Counted from the first letter of the stretch, positions 46,912 to 55,697 are shown. The stretch is DNA of 64,000 bases from Alphaproteobacteria bacterium (GCA_024743215.1 JANSWZ010000009.1:142679-206678); one strand, 5' to 3'. The notes: generated by a model not told the origin, from the letters alone. Translations and numbers: made by a program.

Positions 46912-47829
46912 TCAGCGGTTGTATTTGGTCTCAATGGCTTCTGTTGTCAGGAGTTTTGCTTCAAGAGCGCGTGCGGAATCATAATCCATAAGGTTCATGA
47001 TTTCCTCAATTCCAGCCAGCAAATCTGTCCGGTCGACCGGTATACCGGTCTCAATAACCTCTCGCATGACGCTGAGGGCTGTCTCCATGGCCCGGATGGC
47101 CGCTGCAGGCAGCATACGCGGCAGGCTGATGCGGCGCACACCCAGTTCTTTCAGGCGGGGCAGGGGAATGAGCGGCGTTGTTGGCCGCGCACGTATGCCA
47201 AAGCCCATATTGACGGAAACCGGTACGGCCGCGGCAGCAACCACCTGAGCGATTGTCTCTTCGGAATTGACTGCATCGGCGAAAATCATGTCAGCACCCG
47301 CTTCAACATAGGCTTTGATGCGATCCAGTGTTTTCTCCAAGCCTTCAACGGCCAGCGCATCGGTACGCGCTACAATGACAAAATCATCATCGCGCCGTGC
47401 CAGGCAGGCCGCTTCGATTTTTTTCTGCATCTCTATGCTGTCGACCACCTCTTTGCCGCTCATATGGCCGCAGCGTTTGGGGCTGACCTGATCTTCAATA
47501 TTCACTCCGACCGCGCCAATGGCCTCAAATTCCTGAACAGTGTGATAGACATTGACCGGATTGCCATAGCCCGTATCTGCGTCACACGTGACGGGTAGAT
47601 TGACAGCTCGCACAATGGCGCGGCATTGGTCCAGATTTTCCGCAAGGCCCATGACGCCCATATCGGCAATGCCCATGCGCGAATTGGAAATGGCAGCTCC
47701 ACTGGTCGCAACCGTCTTGTAGCCGGCTTTTTCGATCAGCCGGGCGCTGTAGCCATCATAGGCACCACAGGAAACGATGAGATCATCGCCCGCCATGAAC
47801 TCGCGATATTGTCTCGCTTTTGTCGGCAT
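46912..47829 (-). CDS. Isocitrate lyase/PEP mutase-family C-C lyase
   Basis: From ATG 47829 the protein has 305 residues and a TIM barrel: FMAGDDLIVSCGAYDGYSAR, GYGNPVNVYHTVQEFEAIGA with Mg ligands around CDADTGYG, and the catalytic loop SPKRCGHMSGKEV. The KRCGH signature belongs to the methylisocitrate and dimethylmalate lyases; PEP mutases lack it. The product would be pyruvate or glyoxylate plus a second acid. The adjacent aconitase could make its hydroxy-acid substrate. Both sit downstream of the aminotransferase in one operon. Confidence 0.9.
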   Translation of the reverse strand: MPTKARQYREFMAGDDLIVSCGAYDGYSARLIEKAGYKTVATSGAAISNSRMGIADMGVMGLAENLDQCRAIVRAVNLPVTCDADTGYGNPVNVYHTVQEFEAIGAVGVNIEDQVSPKRCGHMSGKEVVDSIEMQKKIEAACLARRDDDFVIVARTDALAVEGLEKTLDRIKAYVEAGADMIFADAVNSEETIAQVVAAAAVPVSVNMGFGIRARPTTPLIPLPRLKELGVRRISLPRMLPAAAIRAMETALSVMREVIETGIPVDRTDLLAGIEEIMNLMDYDSARALEAKLLTTEAIETKYNR

Positions 47830-47866
47830 CAAAAAATCCTTTTGTTCAGGACCTGCTGCTTCGGGT

Positions 47867-49144
47867 CTATCGTCCGAGCACGGCAAAGGCGTCTGTCATG
47901 GCGTCTTTGGTCAGGTCTATATCCTGTTGTGTATGGGCGCTGGACAGATACATCAGCCCGCGCGCAATGATCTGCACATTGCGTTTCAACATTTCCGCAG
48001 CGAACCGTGCGGTCAATTGCTTGTCAATATGGGCCGTGTCTGAGAGGGTGGCGATTTTCGGCAGGCCCAGAAAAATCTGCAATGCCGAACCGACCCTGGT
48101 GATGCTGGCTGTGATGCCTGATGCACTGGCACAGGCAGTGGCATGATCTTCAAGATCGGCAGCCATTGTATCAATGCTGTTGAAAATTGTCGGCGCATGG
48201 CTGCGCAGATGATTGATACAGGCAATGGAGGCGGCAAGGCTGATGGGGTTTCCGTTAAAGGTCCCCCGATGCAACATGCGGCCTGATGCGATCGGCTCCA
48301 TAGCTTCTTTCGTGCCGGATATGGCCCCAATCGGCATGCCGGATCCCAAGGCTTTGCCGATGACAGCAATGTCGGGGCAGACATTCAACACTTGCTGGGC
48401 GCCACCAAGAGACAGCCGGTAGCCGGTGATGACTTCATCAAAGATCAAAACGACGCCAAGTTCCTGTGTTTTCTGGCGGATGGCCTCCAGAAACCCTGCA
48501 GGTGGATATAGACACCCGCCATTCACCGCAATTGGCTCGAGGATCACAGCTGCGTAATCCGAAGAGATGGCTGCCTCGAACCCGGCTGTATCACCCCAAT
48601 CCAGAATGGTCATATGAGACGTTGAGTCCGGATTCTGACCAATGGTGGCGGGGCCGTCATTCTGCGCATCATTGGCGAAATGGATGTTGTCAAACCAGCC
48701 ATGGTAATTGCAGCGAAATTTGATGACAGGCAATTTGCCGGTAACCGCCCGCGCAGTGCGCAACGCCAAATGGGCCGCTTCGGACCCTGAGCTGACAAAG
48801 GCCGACTGTTCTGCGCAAGGCAGCGTGTCGGCTATCAGCTCTCCCAATTCTGCTTCACCTGAATGCACAGAGGCGGTACGCAGGCCCATCTGGACAGCGT
48901 TTTGGATGGCGTCCACCACACATGCAGGCGAATGACCCAGAATCAATGGGCCGTAACCCAGCGCATAATCGACAAAGCGCGCGCCGGTTTCATCATAAAT
49001 ATGCGCTTCTTCCGCACGCTTGGCTACAATGGGTGCAGGTAACTGGCGACCGCGCGGTGTAGAGGATACGCCGAAAGCGACGCTTTTGAGCGCACGTTCC
49101 CGGTAGGCGCGTCCATAGTCAAAGGCTTTGTCGGCAGGGTGCAT
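47867..49144 (-). CDS. Class III aminotransferase (glutamate-1-semialdehyde aminomutase-like)
   Basis: A PLP enzyme of 425 residues: SSGSEAAHLALRTARAVTGK for the phosphate cup, FRCNYHGWFD, FDEVITGYR with the PLP-binding Asp, and VIGKALGSGMPIGA with the lysine. It resembles the HemL branch, but a catabolic operon and an unusual length at the C-terminus argue against haem synthesis. It may act on an omega- or beta-amino acid. First gene of the operon; an operator-like palindrome lies 32 bp upstream of its start. Confidence 0.88.
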   Translation of the reverse strand: MHPADKAFDYGRAYRERALKSVAFGVSSTPRGRQLPAPIVAKRAEEAHIYDETGARFVDYALGYGPLILGHSPACVVDAIQNAVQMGLRTASVHSGEAELGELIADTLPCAEQSAFVSSGSEAAHLALRTARAVTGKLPVIKFRCNYHGWFDNIHFANDAQNDGPATIGQNPDSTSHMTILDWGDTAGFEAAISSDYAAVILEPIAVNGGCLYPPAGFLEAIRQKTQELGVVLIFDEVITGYRLSLGGAQQVLNVCPDIAVIGKALGSGMPIGAISGTKEAMEPIASGRMLHRGTFNGNPISLAASIACINHLRSHAPTIFNSIDTMAADLEDHATACASASGITASITRVGSALQIFLGLPKIATLSDTAHIDKQLTARFAAEMLKRNVQIIARGLMYLSSAHTQQDIDLTKDAMTDAFAVLGR

Positions 49145-49175
49145 TCTGGCTCTCGCAATCTGAAGATGCCTTTAA

Positions 49176-49193
49176 TGTATTAACATTAGTACA
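49176..49193 (-). promoter_or_regulatory. Operator-like palindrome (site C) upstream of aminotransferase operon
   Basis: Read on the minus strand this is TGTACTAATGTTAATACA, nine of ten arm bases matching TGTAT-N8-ATACA. It is nested in larger dyads: CTTTAATGTA (49170-49179) with TACATTAAAG (49190-49199). It lies 32 bp upstream of the aminotransferase start. Sites A (49970) and B (59372) show the same core at the same distance from their genes. Confidence 0.65.
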
Positions 49194-49236
49194 TTAAAGC
49201 AATGGAAAAGCGAGAGCGGCGGGACTTATCGAGATA

Positions 49237-49770
49237 TTAAAGGGCGCGTTCGACTTCCCGCTGGTGGTCGATCTCATCGCGCTTGAGGATCAGCATGCCC
49301 ATGAACTCAATCCCCGATTTCATGGAATCCATGATCAGCTTGACAGTGTCGCCAAGCGGCAGCCTGCCATCCACAAGCTGATATTTTTCCGGCATTTCAA
49401 TAAGGCCGAGAGAGGTGAAGGATTTATAGTTTTTCTGCAGATGGATGCAGGACCAGTGCATGGTCATCGACAATTGCATTTTCAGGAAGGAGGATGGCTG
49501 TGTGTGCCAGACTGTGACATCACTGTCGCTCATGATCTCAAAGCTGAGACTGACTGCAGAATTCATGCGAAATTCAGCCGCGAACACATCGCTGGCGAGA
49601 TTCTGGCAGCATTCGAAAATATCCTGAAAATCGTGGCTTTTTATGGCACGCCTGACAGTCTGTTTGCCATTTTGGCCCTCAAAGTGAATGACGACCTCTT
49701 CGCCTTTCGACGCGGTTGATTCGATCAGGATTTCAGAGAAATCCAATTCATACGGGGCCGGCGGGTTCAC
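49237..49770 (-). CDS. Hypothetical protein, 177 residues
   Basis: No family recognised. Start is GTG 49770, chosen because GAAGGAGA lies six bases upstream; the longer frame to 49833 lacks a ribosome site. It is soluble, with strands in the first two thirds (EILIESTASKGEEVVIHFEG, AVSLSFEIMSDSDVTVWHTQ) and an acidic/basic C-terminal helix. A Cys-Cys pair occurs in IFECCQNLA. The gene lies between sites A and C and is divergent from the FAD monooxygenase, so it may share the regulation of that cluster. Confidence 0.65.
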   Translation of the reverse strand: MNPPAPYELDFSEILIESTASKGEEVVIHFEGQNGKQTVRRAIKSHDFQDIFECCQNLASDVFAAEFRMNSAVSLSFEIMSDSDVTVWHTQPSSFLKMQLSMTMHWSCIHLQKNYKSFTSLGLIEMPEKYQLVDGRLPLGDTVKLIMDSMKSGIEFMGMLILKRDEIDHQREVERAL

Positions 49771-49956
49771 TTTGAATCTCCTTCGAACGTCAAAAGCAGC
49801 TATTGTACTGTCAGGATAGAGCTTATCCGGCATGCAGTATACAGCAAGTGCGACCCGTGGTCACGGCGGCATACAGGCCAATATGCAATCACAAGCCTAC
49901 GCCGCTTTTTCGGCATTTTTGCGACGTGACGCACTGAAACCAGTTGCTGATCGGGA

Positions 49957-49987
49957 TTGATATGTAGTATGTATCTAACATAATACA
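49957..49987 (+). promoter_or_regulatory. Promoter with operator-like palindrome (site A) for the monooxygenase genes
   Basis: TTGATA (49957-49962) and TAATAC (49981-49986) are separated by 18 bp and form a plausible promoter. The palindrome TGTATCTAACATAATACA (49970-49987) covers spacer and -10 box, 33 bp before ATG 50021. Extended arms read TATGTAT/ATACATA. The layout suits repression; the divergent orphan gene may also be affected. Confidence 0.65.
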
Positions 49988-50020
49988 TATGTGTGTAAGT
50001 GAAATTGGCAAGAGAATTAA

Positions 50021-51220
50021 ATGGGCGCTGACTTTTCAAAGCCGGATATCGTCATTTGCGGGGCCGGGCCTGTGGGCCTGACGGCTGCCCTGAAGCTGGC
50101 CAATCATGGCATAAGCAGCCATATTCTTGAAAAGCGATCTACTCTGAGTCAGGTTTCAAAGGCCTCGACCTTTCATCCCCCGACGCTGGAAATACTGGCG
50201 GAATTTGACCTGTTAGATGTGATGCTGTCGCAGGGCTGCAAGGCGGAGCGCATCCAATATCGTGAGACTGGCGGCAACATATTGGCCGAATTCGATCAGT
50301 CTGTGCTGCAAGGCGACACCATTGCGCCTTACCGCATCCATTTGGAACAATCCGCAATTACGCCTCATCTTCTGGAAAAGGCGCTGGCAACTGATCTTGT
50401 CAGGATCAGCTTTGATGCAGATGTGATCGAAACCGGTCAGGACGACAATCATGTCTGGGCCAGAACAACCAACGGGAAGACCGTGTCTGGCACCTATCTG
50501 CTGGGGACCGATGGCGCGCGCAGCGCTGTCAGGCAGTCTTTGGGGCTGAAGCAGACCGGGCATGTCTATCCCGGACGGGTTCTGCGATTGATGGTTGCGA
50601 AATCCTTCGGTGAATTGATGCCTGATATGGCGCCGGTTTCCTACATTTTTTCACAGGATAAACGGTCTGTGAGCCTGCTGGAGATGCCTGATTGCTGGCG
50701 CATTATCATTCGAATTCCGCCAGGGGTCTCTGACGACGAGGTGAAAGACCCGGCTTGGTACGGCCCGATTGTCGATGAGTTTCTGCCTCAATGCAGCACC
50801 GGCTTGGAAATTCTGGGCACGGATGTTTATGGAGCCAGCAAGATGCTCTGCGACACCAATGCGGTCGGCCGGATCGGCTTGCTCGGAGATGCCGTTCATC
50901 TGACCAATACGCGCGGCGGCATGAATATGAATTGTGGTTTCCACGATGCCTATGCGGTCGCCAGCGCCATCATTGACGCCGTGAAGCTTGGCAAGCCTGA
51001 GAGATTTCATCAAGAACTGCAGGAGCGGCTCAGGATTGCGCGCGATGTGTTGCTGCCGCGCACCGACAAAAGCGTCACAGGCAAGGATGACTGGCTGACA
51101 TTTATTGCAGACGCCGCTGCTGACCCGGGTACAGCCCGCGCTTATCTGCTGACAAGTTCCATGCTCGATATGGCGCCTGAACGCCTGACCCACCCGGATC
51201 GCCTTTCCAACAAAGTGTGA
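50021..51220 (+). CDS. FAD-dependent aromatic-type monooxygenase
   Basis: The 399-residue protein is a single-component flavoprotein hydroxylase of the PHBH/UbiH fold: FAD dinucleotide motif IVICGAGPVGLTAALKLANHG, a DG-type motif LLGTDGARSAVRQSLG, and the GD motif IGLLGDAVHLTNTRGGMNMN. It uses NAD(P)H and oxygen to hydroxylate an aromatic or heteroaromatic ring. Its stop overlaps the next gene. The pairing with a maleate-isomerase-like enzyme recalls pyridine-type pathways. Substrate not established. Confidence 0.9.
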   Translation: MGADFSKPDIVICGAGPVGLTAALKLANHGISSHILEKRSTLSQVSKASTFHPPTLEILAEFDLLDVMLSQGCKAERIQYRETGGNILAEFDQSVLQGDTIAPYRIHLEQSAITPHLLEKALATDLVRISFDADVIETGQDDNHVWARTTNGKTVSGTYLLGTDGARSAVRQSLGLKQTGHVYPGRVLRLMVAKSFGELMPDMAPVSYIFSQDKRSVSLLEMPDCWRIIIRIPPGVSDDEVKDPAWYGPIVDEFLPQCSTGLEILGTDVYGASKMLCDTNAVGRIGLLGDAVHLTNTRGGMNMNCGFHDAYAVASAIIDAVKLGKPERFHQELQERLRIARDVLLPRTDKSVTGKDDWLTFIADAAADPGTARAYLLTSSMLDMAPERLTHPDRLSNKV

Positions 51221-51963
51221 ATGACATGACCGCTAATGACATGACAAGCCTGACCCCGGACCATCGTGTGGGCGTCCTGGTGCCGCCATCCAACCCCACT
51301 GTGGAACCGGAGACACGCTACCTGCTGCCTTTCAATGTCGGCGTCCATTTCTCACGCTTCAGTCCCATGCCAGACACGACACTGGAAGAGCGGAACCACA
51401 TTTACCTGGACAAATACGAACAGAAGATCGGTGATTTTGGCGCCATTGATCTGGGCGCTCTGATGATCGGGCTGACGGGTCCATCCTATCGCAACGGCCC
51501 GGACGCAGATATCGAGGCCTGCCATCGATTGTCTGAAAAGCTTGGCAAACCGGTCGGAACGGCAAGCCTGGCAATTTCAGGCGCTCTGACGCATTTGGGC
51601 GCGAAATCCATCGTGCTCGTCTCGCCCTATCCTGACTGGCTGACACAACTCTCTGTCGCCTATTGGGAAGCGCGCGGGGTTGAGGTGCGCGAGACCAGAA
51701 AAATGTCTGAGGAATTTCGTGCCTATGAACTGACAACTGAAGAGGTGGCTGAGGCGCTTGCGGGTATTGGCAAAGCCAGTGCGGATGCGGTTGTTTTAAG
51801 CGGAACGGGCATGATAACGGTTCCGGCCATTCAGATGGCTTCTGCTGAAACGGAAATGCCACTTTTGTCATCCAATATTTGCAGTGCCTGGTGGCTGTTG
51901 CGTACAATTGGCGTAAAGACTGCGCCCAGCCTCAATGCAACCCTGGCGACACTTGCTCTTTAA
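51217..51963 (+). CDS. Maleate isomerase/arylmalonate decarboxylase-like protein
   Basis: The 248-residue protein of the Asp/Glu racemase superfamily has the entry motif VGVLVPPSNPTVEPE of the maleate isomerase/AMDase group. The second half has DAVVLSGTGMITVPAIQ and a cysteine in SSNICSAWWLL. The first-half active-site Cys expected in maleate isomerase appears replaced (GLTGPSY), so isomerase activity is uncertain; arylmalonate decarboxylases use one Cys only. The start may be GTG 51217 (four-base overlap) or ATG 51226. It is coupled to the FAD monooxygenase. Confidence 0.78.
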   Translation: MNDMTANDMTSLTPDHRVGVLVPPSNPTVEPETRYLLPFNVGVHFSRFSPMPDTTLEERNHIYLDKYEQKIGDFGAIDLGALMIGLTGPSYRNGPDADIEACHRLSEKLGKPVGTASLAISGALTHLGAKSIVLVSPYPDWLTQLSVAYWEARGVEVRETRKMSEEFRAYELTTEEVAEALAGIGKASADAVVLSGTGMITVPAIQMASAETEMPLLSSNICSAWWLLRTIGVKTAPSLNATLATLAL

Positions 51964-52035
51964 ACAGTCGCCTCTTGATGTTATCAGTGCCTTCGATTGT
52001 CCGGGATGCGTTCTGAATTCTCAATCAGGTGAGTG

Positions 52036-52845
52036 ATGTTGAAAGAAACTAAGAAGAAGCCGAAGGGGCGATCCAAGATCGACCATTCTGTACAAGACGT
52101 CATACCGCTTTATTATCGTGTCTATGAAATTCTGCGCAAGGAAATCGAGCGCGGAGATTTTCCTGAAAACACACCGCTTCCCGGCGAGCAGGAAATTGCC
52201 GTCCGGTTTGAAGTTTCCCGCGTGACAATTCGCCGGACCATGCTGTTGCTGGAAGAGGCGGATCTCATCACGCGCTTTCGCGGACGTGGCACCTTCGCCA
52301 ATCCTGCCGCAATCAAAACCGATGATGCTACAAATTACAGCGGCTTTGACCAGAACATCAAAGATTTTGAAGAAACCACCAAGGTTGAATTGATCAACTC
52401 CCAAACGGTCACTTTGCCGGAATGGGCGCATGAGATCATTGGCGACATCGGCCCGGTTTTGGAAATCGAATACACCCGACGGGAAAGCCACCAACCCTTC
52501 TCCCACATCCGCGTTTACGTGCCTGAGCCGGAAGCCAGCAAATTGAATATCGACGAATTGGGCAACCGGACCGTCACAACAGCGCTGGAAGATGCGGGCA
52601 TTACCATCATTCACATGGATCAGAGACTGACAGCCATTGCTGCTGACCCGGCTGAGGCCAGGCATCTGGGCTTGTCTGAAGGACATCCGCTCATCCGGGT
52701 CAGACGCGTTCTGTTCGATGCAGATAATCGGCCCGTTCAATGTGTCGAGGCGACCTACAATCCCGAGTTTTTCGAATATCGGGTCGAATTGTCCCGCGAG
52801 AAACGCTTCGGTGGTGCGCCGCAATGGGTCGCAGCCAACAAGTAG
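52036..52845 (+). CDS. GntR-family regulator with UTRA domain
   Basis: The 269-residue HutC-type regulator has the winged helix at about residues 20-85 (YYRVYEILRKEIERGDFPEN, EIAVRFEVSRVTIRRTMLLL) and a UTRA ligand domain from about 115 (IEYTRRESHQPFSHIRVYVP, LGLSEGHPLIRVRRVLFD, VQCVEATYNPEFFEYRVEL). It starts at ATG 52036; the GTG three bases earlier is also possible. It is the only DNA-binding protein encoded among the catabolic genes of the 42-60 kb block, hence the natural candidate to bind the TGTAT-N8-ATACA sites; this is inference. Confidence 0.9.
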   Translation: MLKETKKKPKGRSKIDHSVQDVIPLYYRVYEILRKEIERGDFPENTPLPGEQEIAVRFEVSRVTIRRTMLLLEEADLITRFRGRGTFANPAAIKTDDATNYSGFDQNIKDFEETTKVELINSQTVTLPEWAHEIIGDIGPVLEIEYTRRESHQPFSHIRVYVPEPEASKLNIDELGNRTVTTALEDAGITIIHMDQRLTAIAADPAEARHLGLSEGHPLIRVRRVLFDADNRPVQCVEATYNPEFFEYRVELSREKRFGGAPQWVAANK

Positions 52846-52881
52846 AGCAACCGGCGCGTTCGCCCTATCTCTGAGCGGCTT

Positions 52882-54429
52882 CTATCTTCGGATAAATGGG
52901 TTCGGGATATCGACATTTGTTGAAATCCAGACGCTTTTCAGTTCCAGATATTCCATCATGCCGGGAATGCCGCCTTCACGGCCAATGCCGCTCATCTTGA
53001 AGCCGCCAAAGGGGGATGTGACGCTGGTGGACCGGTAATTGTTCACCCAGATGGTTCCCGCCCGAACCTTCTCGGTCATGCGGATGCCACGCGCCAGGTT
53101 TTCTGTCCAGATACCGGCAGCCAGTCCGAAATTGATGTCATTGGCAATGCGCACAGCATCATCTTCCGTATCGAAGGGAATGACTGACAAGACTGGCCCA
53201 AACACCTCTTCCTGCGCGATGCGCATGGAATTGTCGACATCTGCAAAAATGGTTGGTTCGTAAAACAGACCATTGGGATAGCCATCAACGCTGGCGCGTT
53301 TGCCACCGCGCACAAGCCGCGCGCCTTCTTCGGTGGCTATGCGCACATAATCTTCGATTTTTTGGAGCTGCGGCGCTGTCGAAATAGGCGCAATCTGGGT
53401 GCCGGGATCTGACGGATGGCCAAACTTGATGTCCTCCAGAAATCCGACCAGTCGCTCCAGAAAGGCATCGTGGATGGAGCGTTGTACCAAAAGACGAGAC
53501 CCGGCAACACAGGTCTGCCCGGAAGCAGCAAAGACTCCCGCCACTGCACCTTTCAGCGCCTGGTCGAGATCCGCATCTTCAAAAATGATGTTCGGTGATT
53601 TGCCGCCAAGCTCCATTGTGACGCGCTTCATGGATCGGGCAGCCTGCTCATTGATGATCCGGCCAGCCTCTGGCCCTCCGGTAAAGGCGACACGTTCCAC
53701 ATGGGGATGAGACACAAGCGCCTCTCCCATTTCATGCCCAATACCAGTAACAACATTTACAACGCCTTTGGGAAAGCCTGCCAGTTCCACCAGTTTGACA
53801 AACTCAAGCAGGGAAGCGGAAGTAAACTCCGATGGTTTCAACACAACCGTATTGCCTGCCGCCAGAGCGGGGGCCAGTTTCAGACTGGTGAGCGGCAGCG
53901 GGGAATTCCAGGGCATGATACAGGCAACCACACCCAGAGGCTCGTAGCGTGTGAAGTTGAAAACGCCGGGTTTGTCGCTGGGTATGGTCGAGCCTTCAAT
54001 CTTGTCTGCCAGACCACCATAATAATAATAGTAGTTCGACATGTAGCGCATCTGATTGCCCAGTTCGGCGATCAGTTTGCCATTGTCCTTCATTTCCACA
54101 GATGCCAGCCAGTCAGCATTCTCCAGAATCAGATCACCCAACTGCCGCAAAAGCTTGCCGCGTGCGCTGGCGGAGATGCTGCGCCATTCAGGGTTCTCAA
54201 AGGCGGCCTGTGCTGACGCGCAGGCCCGCTCGACATCCGCATCGGTACCGCGTGCGATTTTTGACCACACTTCACCTGAGACGGGGTCTGTGCTTTCAAT
54301 GTAGGCACCGGAGTCTGACGCAGAGAAGGCTCCATCAATATAATGTCCATAGACCCGCAGTCCGGCCTCATCGATTTGTGTCGGTAAGATGCCGTTATTG
54401 ACAGGAGTCTTGAGCACAGAATTTAACAT
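52882..54429 (-). CDS. NAD(P)-dependent aldehyde dehydrogenase
   Basis: This normal-length ALDH (515 residues) has catalytic Cys307 in SGQTCVAGSR and general-base Glu273 in MELGGKSPN. Other family marks are IMPWNSPLPL, NTVVLKPSE, and EEVFGPVLSVIPF. It oxidises an aldehyde to the carboxylate; the betaine/aminobutyraldehyde-type subfamily fits its pattern. A run of five Tyr (residues 133-137) is odd. It is convergent with the GntR gene (36 bp apart) and divergent from the ABC operon at 54.6 kb, with operator-like sites between. Confidence 0.92.
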   Translation of the reverse strand: MLNSVLKTPVNNGILPTQIDEAGLRVYGHYIDGAFSASDSGAYIESTDPVSGEVWSKIARGTDADVERACASAQAAFENPEWRSISASARGKLLRQLGDLILENADWLASVEMKDNGKLIAELGNQMRYMSNYYYYYGGLADKIEGSTIPSDKPGVFNFTRYEPLGVVACIMPWNSPLPLTSLKLAPALAAGNTVVLKPSEFTSASLLEFVKLVELAGFPKGVVNVVTGIGHEMGEALVSHPHVERVAFTGGPEAGRIINEQAARSMKRVTMELGGKSPNIIFEDADLDQALKGAVAGVFAASGQTCVAGSRLLVQRSIHDAFLERLVGFLEDIKFGHPSDPGTQIAPISTAPQLQKIEDYVRIATEEGARLVRGGKRASVDGYPNGLFYEPTIFADVDNSMRIAQEEVFGPVLSVIPFDTEDDAVRIANDINFGLAAGIWTENLARGIRMTEKVRAGTIWVNNYRSTSVTSPFGGFKMSGIGREGGIPGMMEYLELKSVWISTNVDIPNPFIRR

Positions 54430-54438
54430 TGGAATTCC

Positions 54439-54468
54439 TTAATGTCATGTTATGCTAACATTAATACT
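54439..54468. promoter_or_regulatory. Dyad upstream of the aldehyde dehydrogenase (site E)
   Basis: TTAATGT (54439-54445) and ACATTAA (54458-54464) form perfect arms 12 bp apart, the same arms and spacing as TTAATGT-N12-ACATTAA at site C. On the minus strand 54468-54451 reads AGTATTAATGTTAGCATA, with the same TAATGTTA centre as site C. It lies 10-39 bp upstream of the aldehyde dehydrogenase start. Confidence 0.5.
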
Positions 54469-54547
54469 TTTTGACCTTGCTGCGCAAGAGATGCGGGGAA
54501 AAAACCATCGCCGAAAAAACCGTAAACCGGCGCTTGAAGAATCCAGT

Positions 54548-54573
54548 TGTATTAAGGTAGCGTTTATAATACA
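54548..54573. promoter_or_regulatory. Dyad TGTATTA-N12-TAATACA with -10 box before ABC operon (site D)
   Basis: Perfect 7-bp arms at 54548-54554 and 54567-54573. A TATAAT hexamer (54565-54570) overlaps the right arm and could be the -10 of the operon starting at 54627; no good -35 was seen. The half-sites match sites A-C but are spaced 8 bp wider. Confidence 0.5.
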
Positions 54574-54626
54574 TTTAACCCAATCTATGCATTTTCAGCC
54601 CAAATGTTAACAACAGGAGAGTGACT

Positions 54627-55676
54627 ATGAATTTCGGAACTCGCTTTACGGCAGCTGCTCTGGTTGCAGCCGGTCTTTCGGCAACAGCCTTTCTGCCGAC
54701 CGTGGCAGATGCACGTGATCTCACAATTGTGGGATTTGGTGGCGGCTATCAGGATAGTGCACGCGTACACCTCTTTGAACCATTTGAAGCCAGCAGCGGA
54801 ATCGCGGTCAGCGATGATGTCTATAATGGTGAAATGGCCAAGGTTTATGGCATGGTCGAGGCTGGCGATGTAACCTATGACATCATCATGGTTGAGGCGC
54901 CTGAGCTGGTGCGCGGTTGTGAAGATGGTGTGTTTGCAAAGCTTGACTACGATGTCATCGACAAAACCAAAATCATCGAAACTGCGGTTCACGAATGCGG
55001 TGTCGGCGGTGCTGGCTGGGGTGTTGTTGTTTTTTATGACAAGGCACGTCACGCAGAGGGGCCTACCAACCTTCAGGAATTCTGGGACACTGAAAAATTC
55101 CCGGGCAAGCGTTCTTTGCGCACAGGTCCAAAGATCACGCTTGAAGTGGCATTGATGGCCGATGGTGTAGCAAGTGCGGATGTTTATGACGTTCTGTCCA
55201 CGCCAGAAGGTGTCGATCGTGCTTTTGCAAAGCTGGATGAAATCAAGGACGATATTGTCTGGTGGAAATCCGGCGCTCAGCCGCTGCAATTCGTTGGCAG
55301 TGGTGAGGTTGACTATGCCTTTGGCTACACGGGCCGCATTATCCGGGCTATGGGTGAAGGTGCAGACTACGACATGAACTGGAACACACTGCTTTACTCT
55401 GTTGATTATTGGGCTGTTGTCGAAGGTTCCCCAATGACTGAACAGGCAATGCAGATGGTTGAATACATCACAGATGCCGGGCCGCTGAGAAATCAGACGA
55501 ATGTATGGCCATCTTCTCCTGCCAATAAGGAGATCAACATGGATCCGGAAATTCAGGCGAAAAATCCAGGTATGGTGCTGAATCACTCAGACAAAGGCCT
55601 GTTCCTGAACACAGAATTCTGGATTGCAAATGGTGATGATCTGGAAGCCCGATTTACATCCTGGGCCGCTCAGTAA
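54627..55676 (+). CDS. Polyamine/opine-type ABC importer substrate-binding protein
   Basis: The PotD-like (type-2) binding protein has 349 residues and a signal peptide ending near ADARD. Early segments LTIVGFGGGYQDSARVHLFE and AKVYGMVEAGDVTYDIIMVE, then WWKSGAQPLQFVGSGEVDYA, typify the spermidine/putrescine-opine group. Start ATG 54627, six bases after AGGAGA, is preferred to GTG 54621. It begins a complete importer operon (binding protein, two permeases, ATPase). Amines or amino-acid conjugates are likely ligands, consistent with the adjacent aldehyde dehydrogenase. Confidence 0.88.
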   Translation: MNFGTRFTAAALVAAGLSATAFLPTVADARDLTIVGFGGGYQDSARVHLFEPFEASSGIAVSDDVYNGEMAKVYGMVEAGDVTYDIIMVEAPELVRGCEDGVFAKLDYDVIDKTKIIETAVHECGVGGAGWGVVVFYDKARHAEGPTNLQEFWDTEKFPGKRSLRTGPKITLEVALMADGVASADVYDVLSTPEGVDRAFAKLDEIKDDIVWWKSGAQPLQFVGSGEVDYAFGYTGRIIRAMGEGADYDMNWNTLLYSVDYWAVVEGSPMTEQAMQMVEYITDAGPLRNQTNVWPSSPANKEINMDPEIQAKNPGMVLNHSDKGLFLNTEFWIANGDDLEARFTSWAAQ

Positions 55677-55697
55677 TAGACTTTAAGATCTGAAACA

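Noticed and set aside
47867..49144. hemL (glutamate-1-semialdehyde aminomutase)
   Set aside because: Sequence is HemL-like, but the gene leads a catabolic operon, and family members outside haem synthesis are common.
54585..55586. 333-residue open frame on the minus strand
   Set aside because: It lies fully antisense to the binding-protein gene, whose signal peptide, ribosome site and family motifs are clear; the antisense translation is Cys/His-rich with no family sequence.
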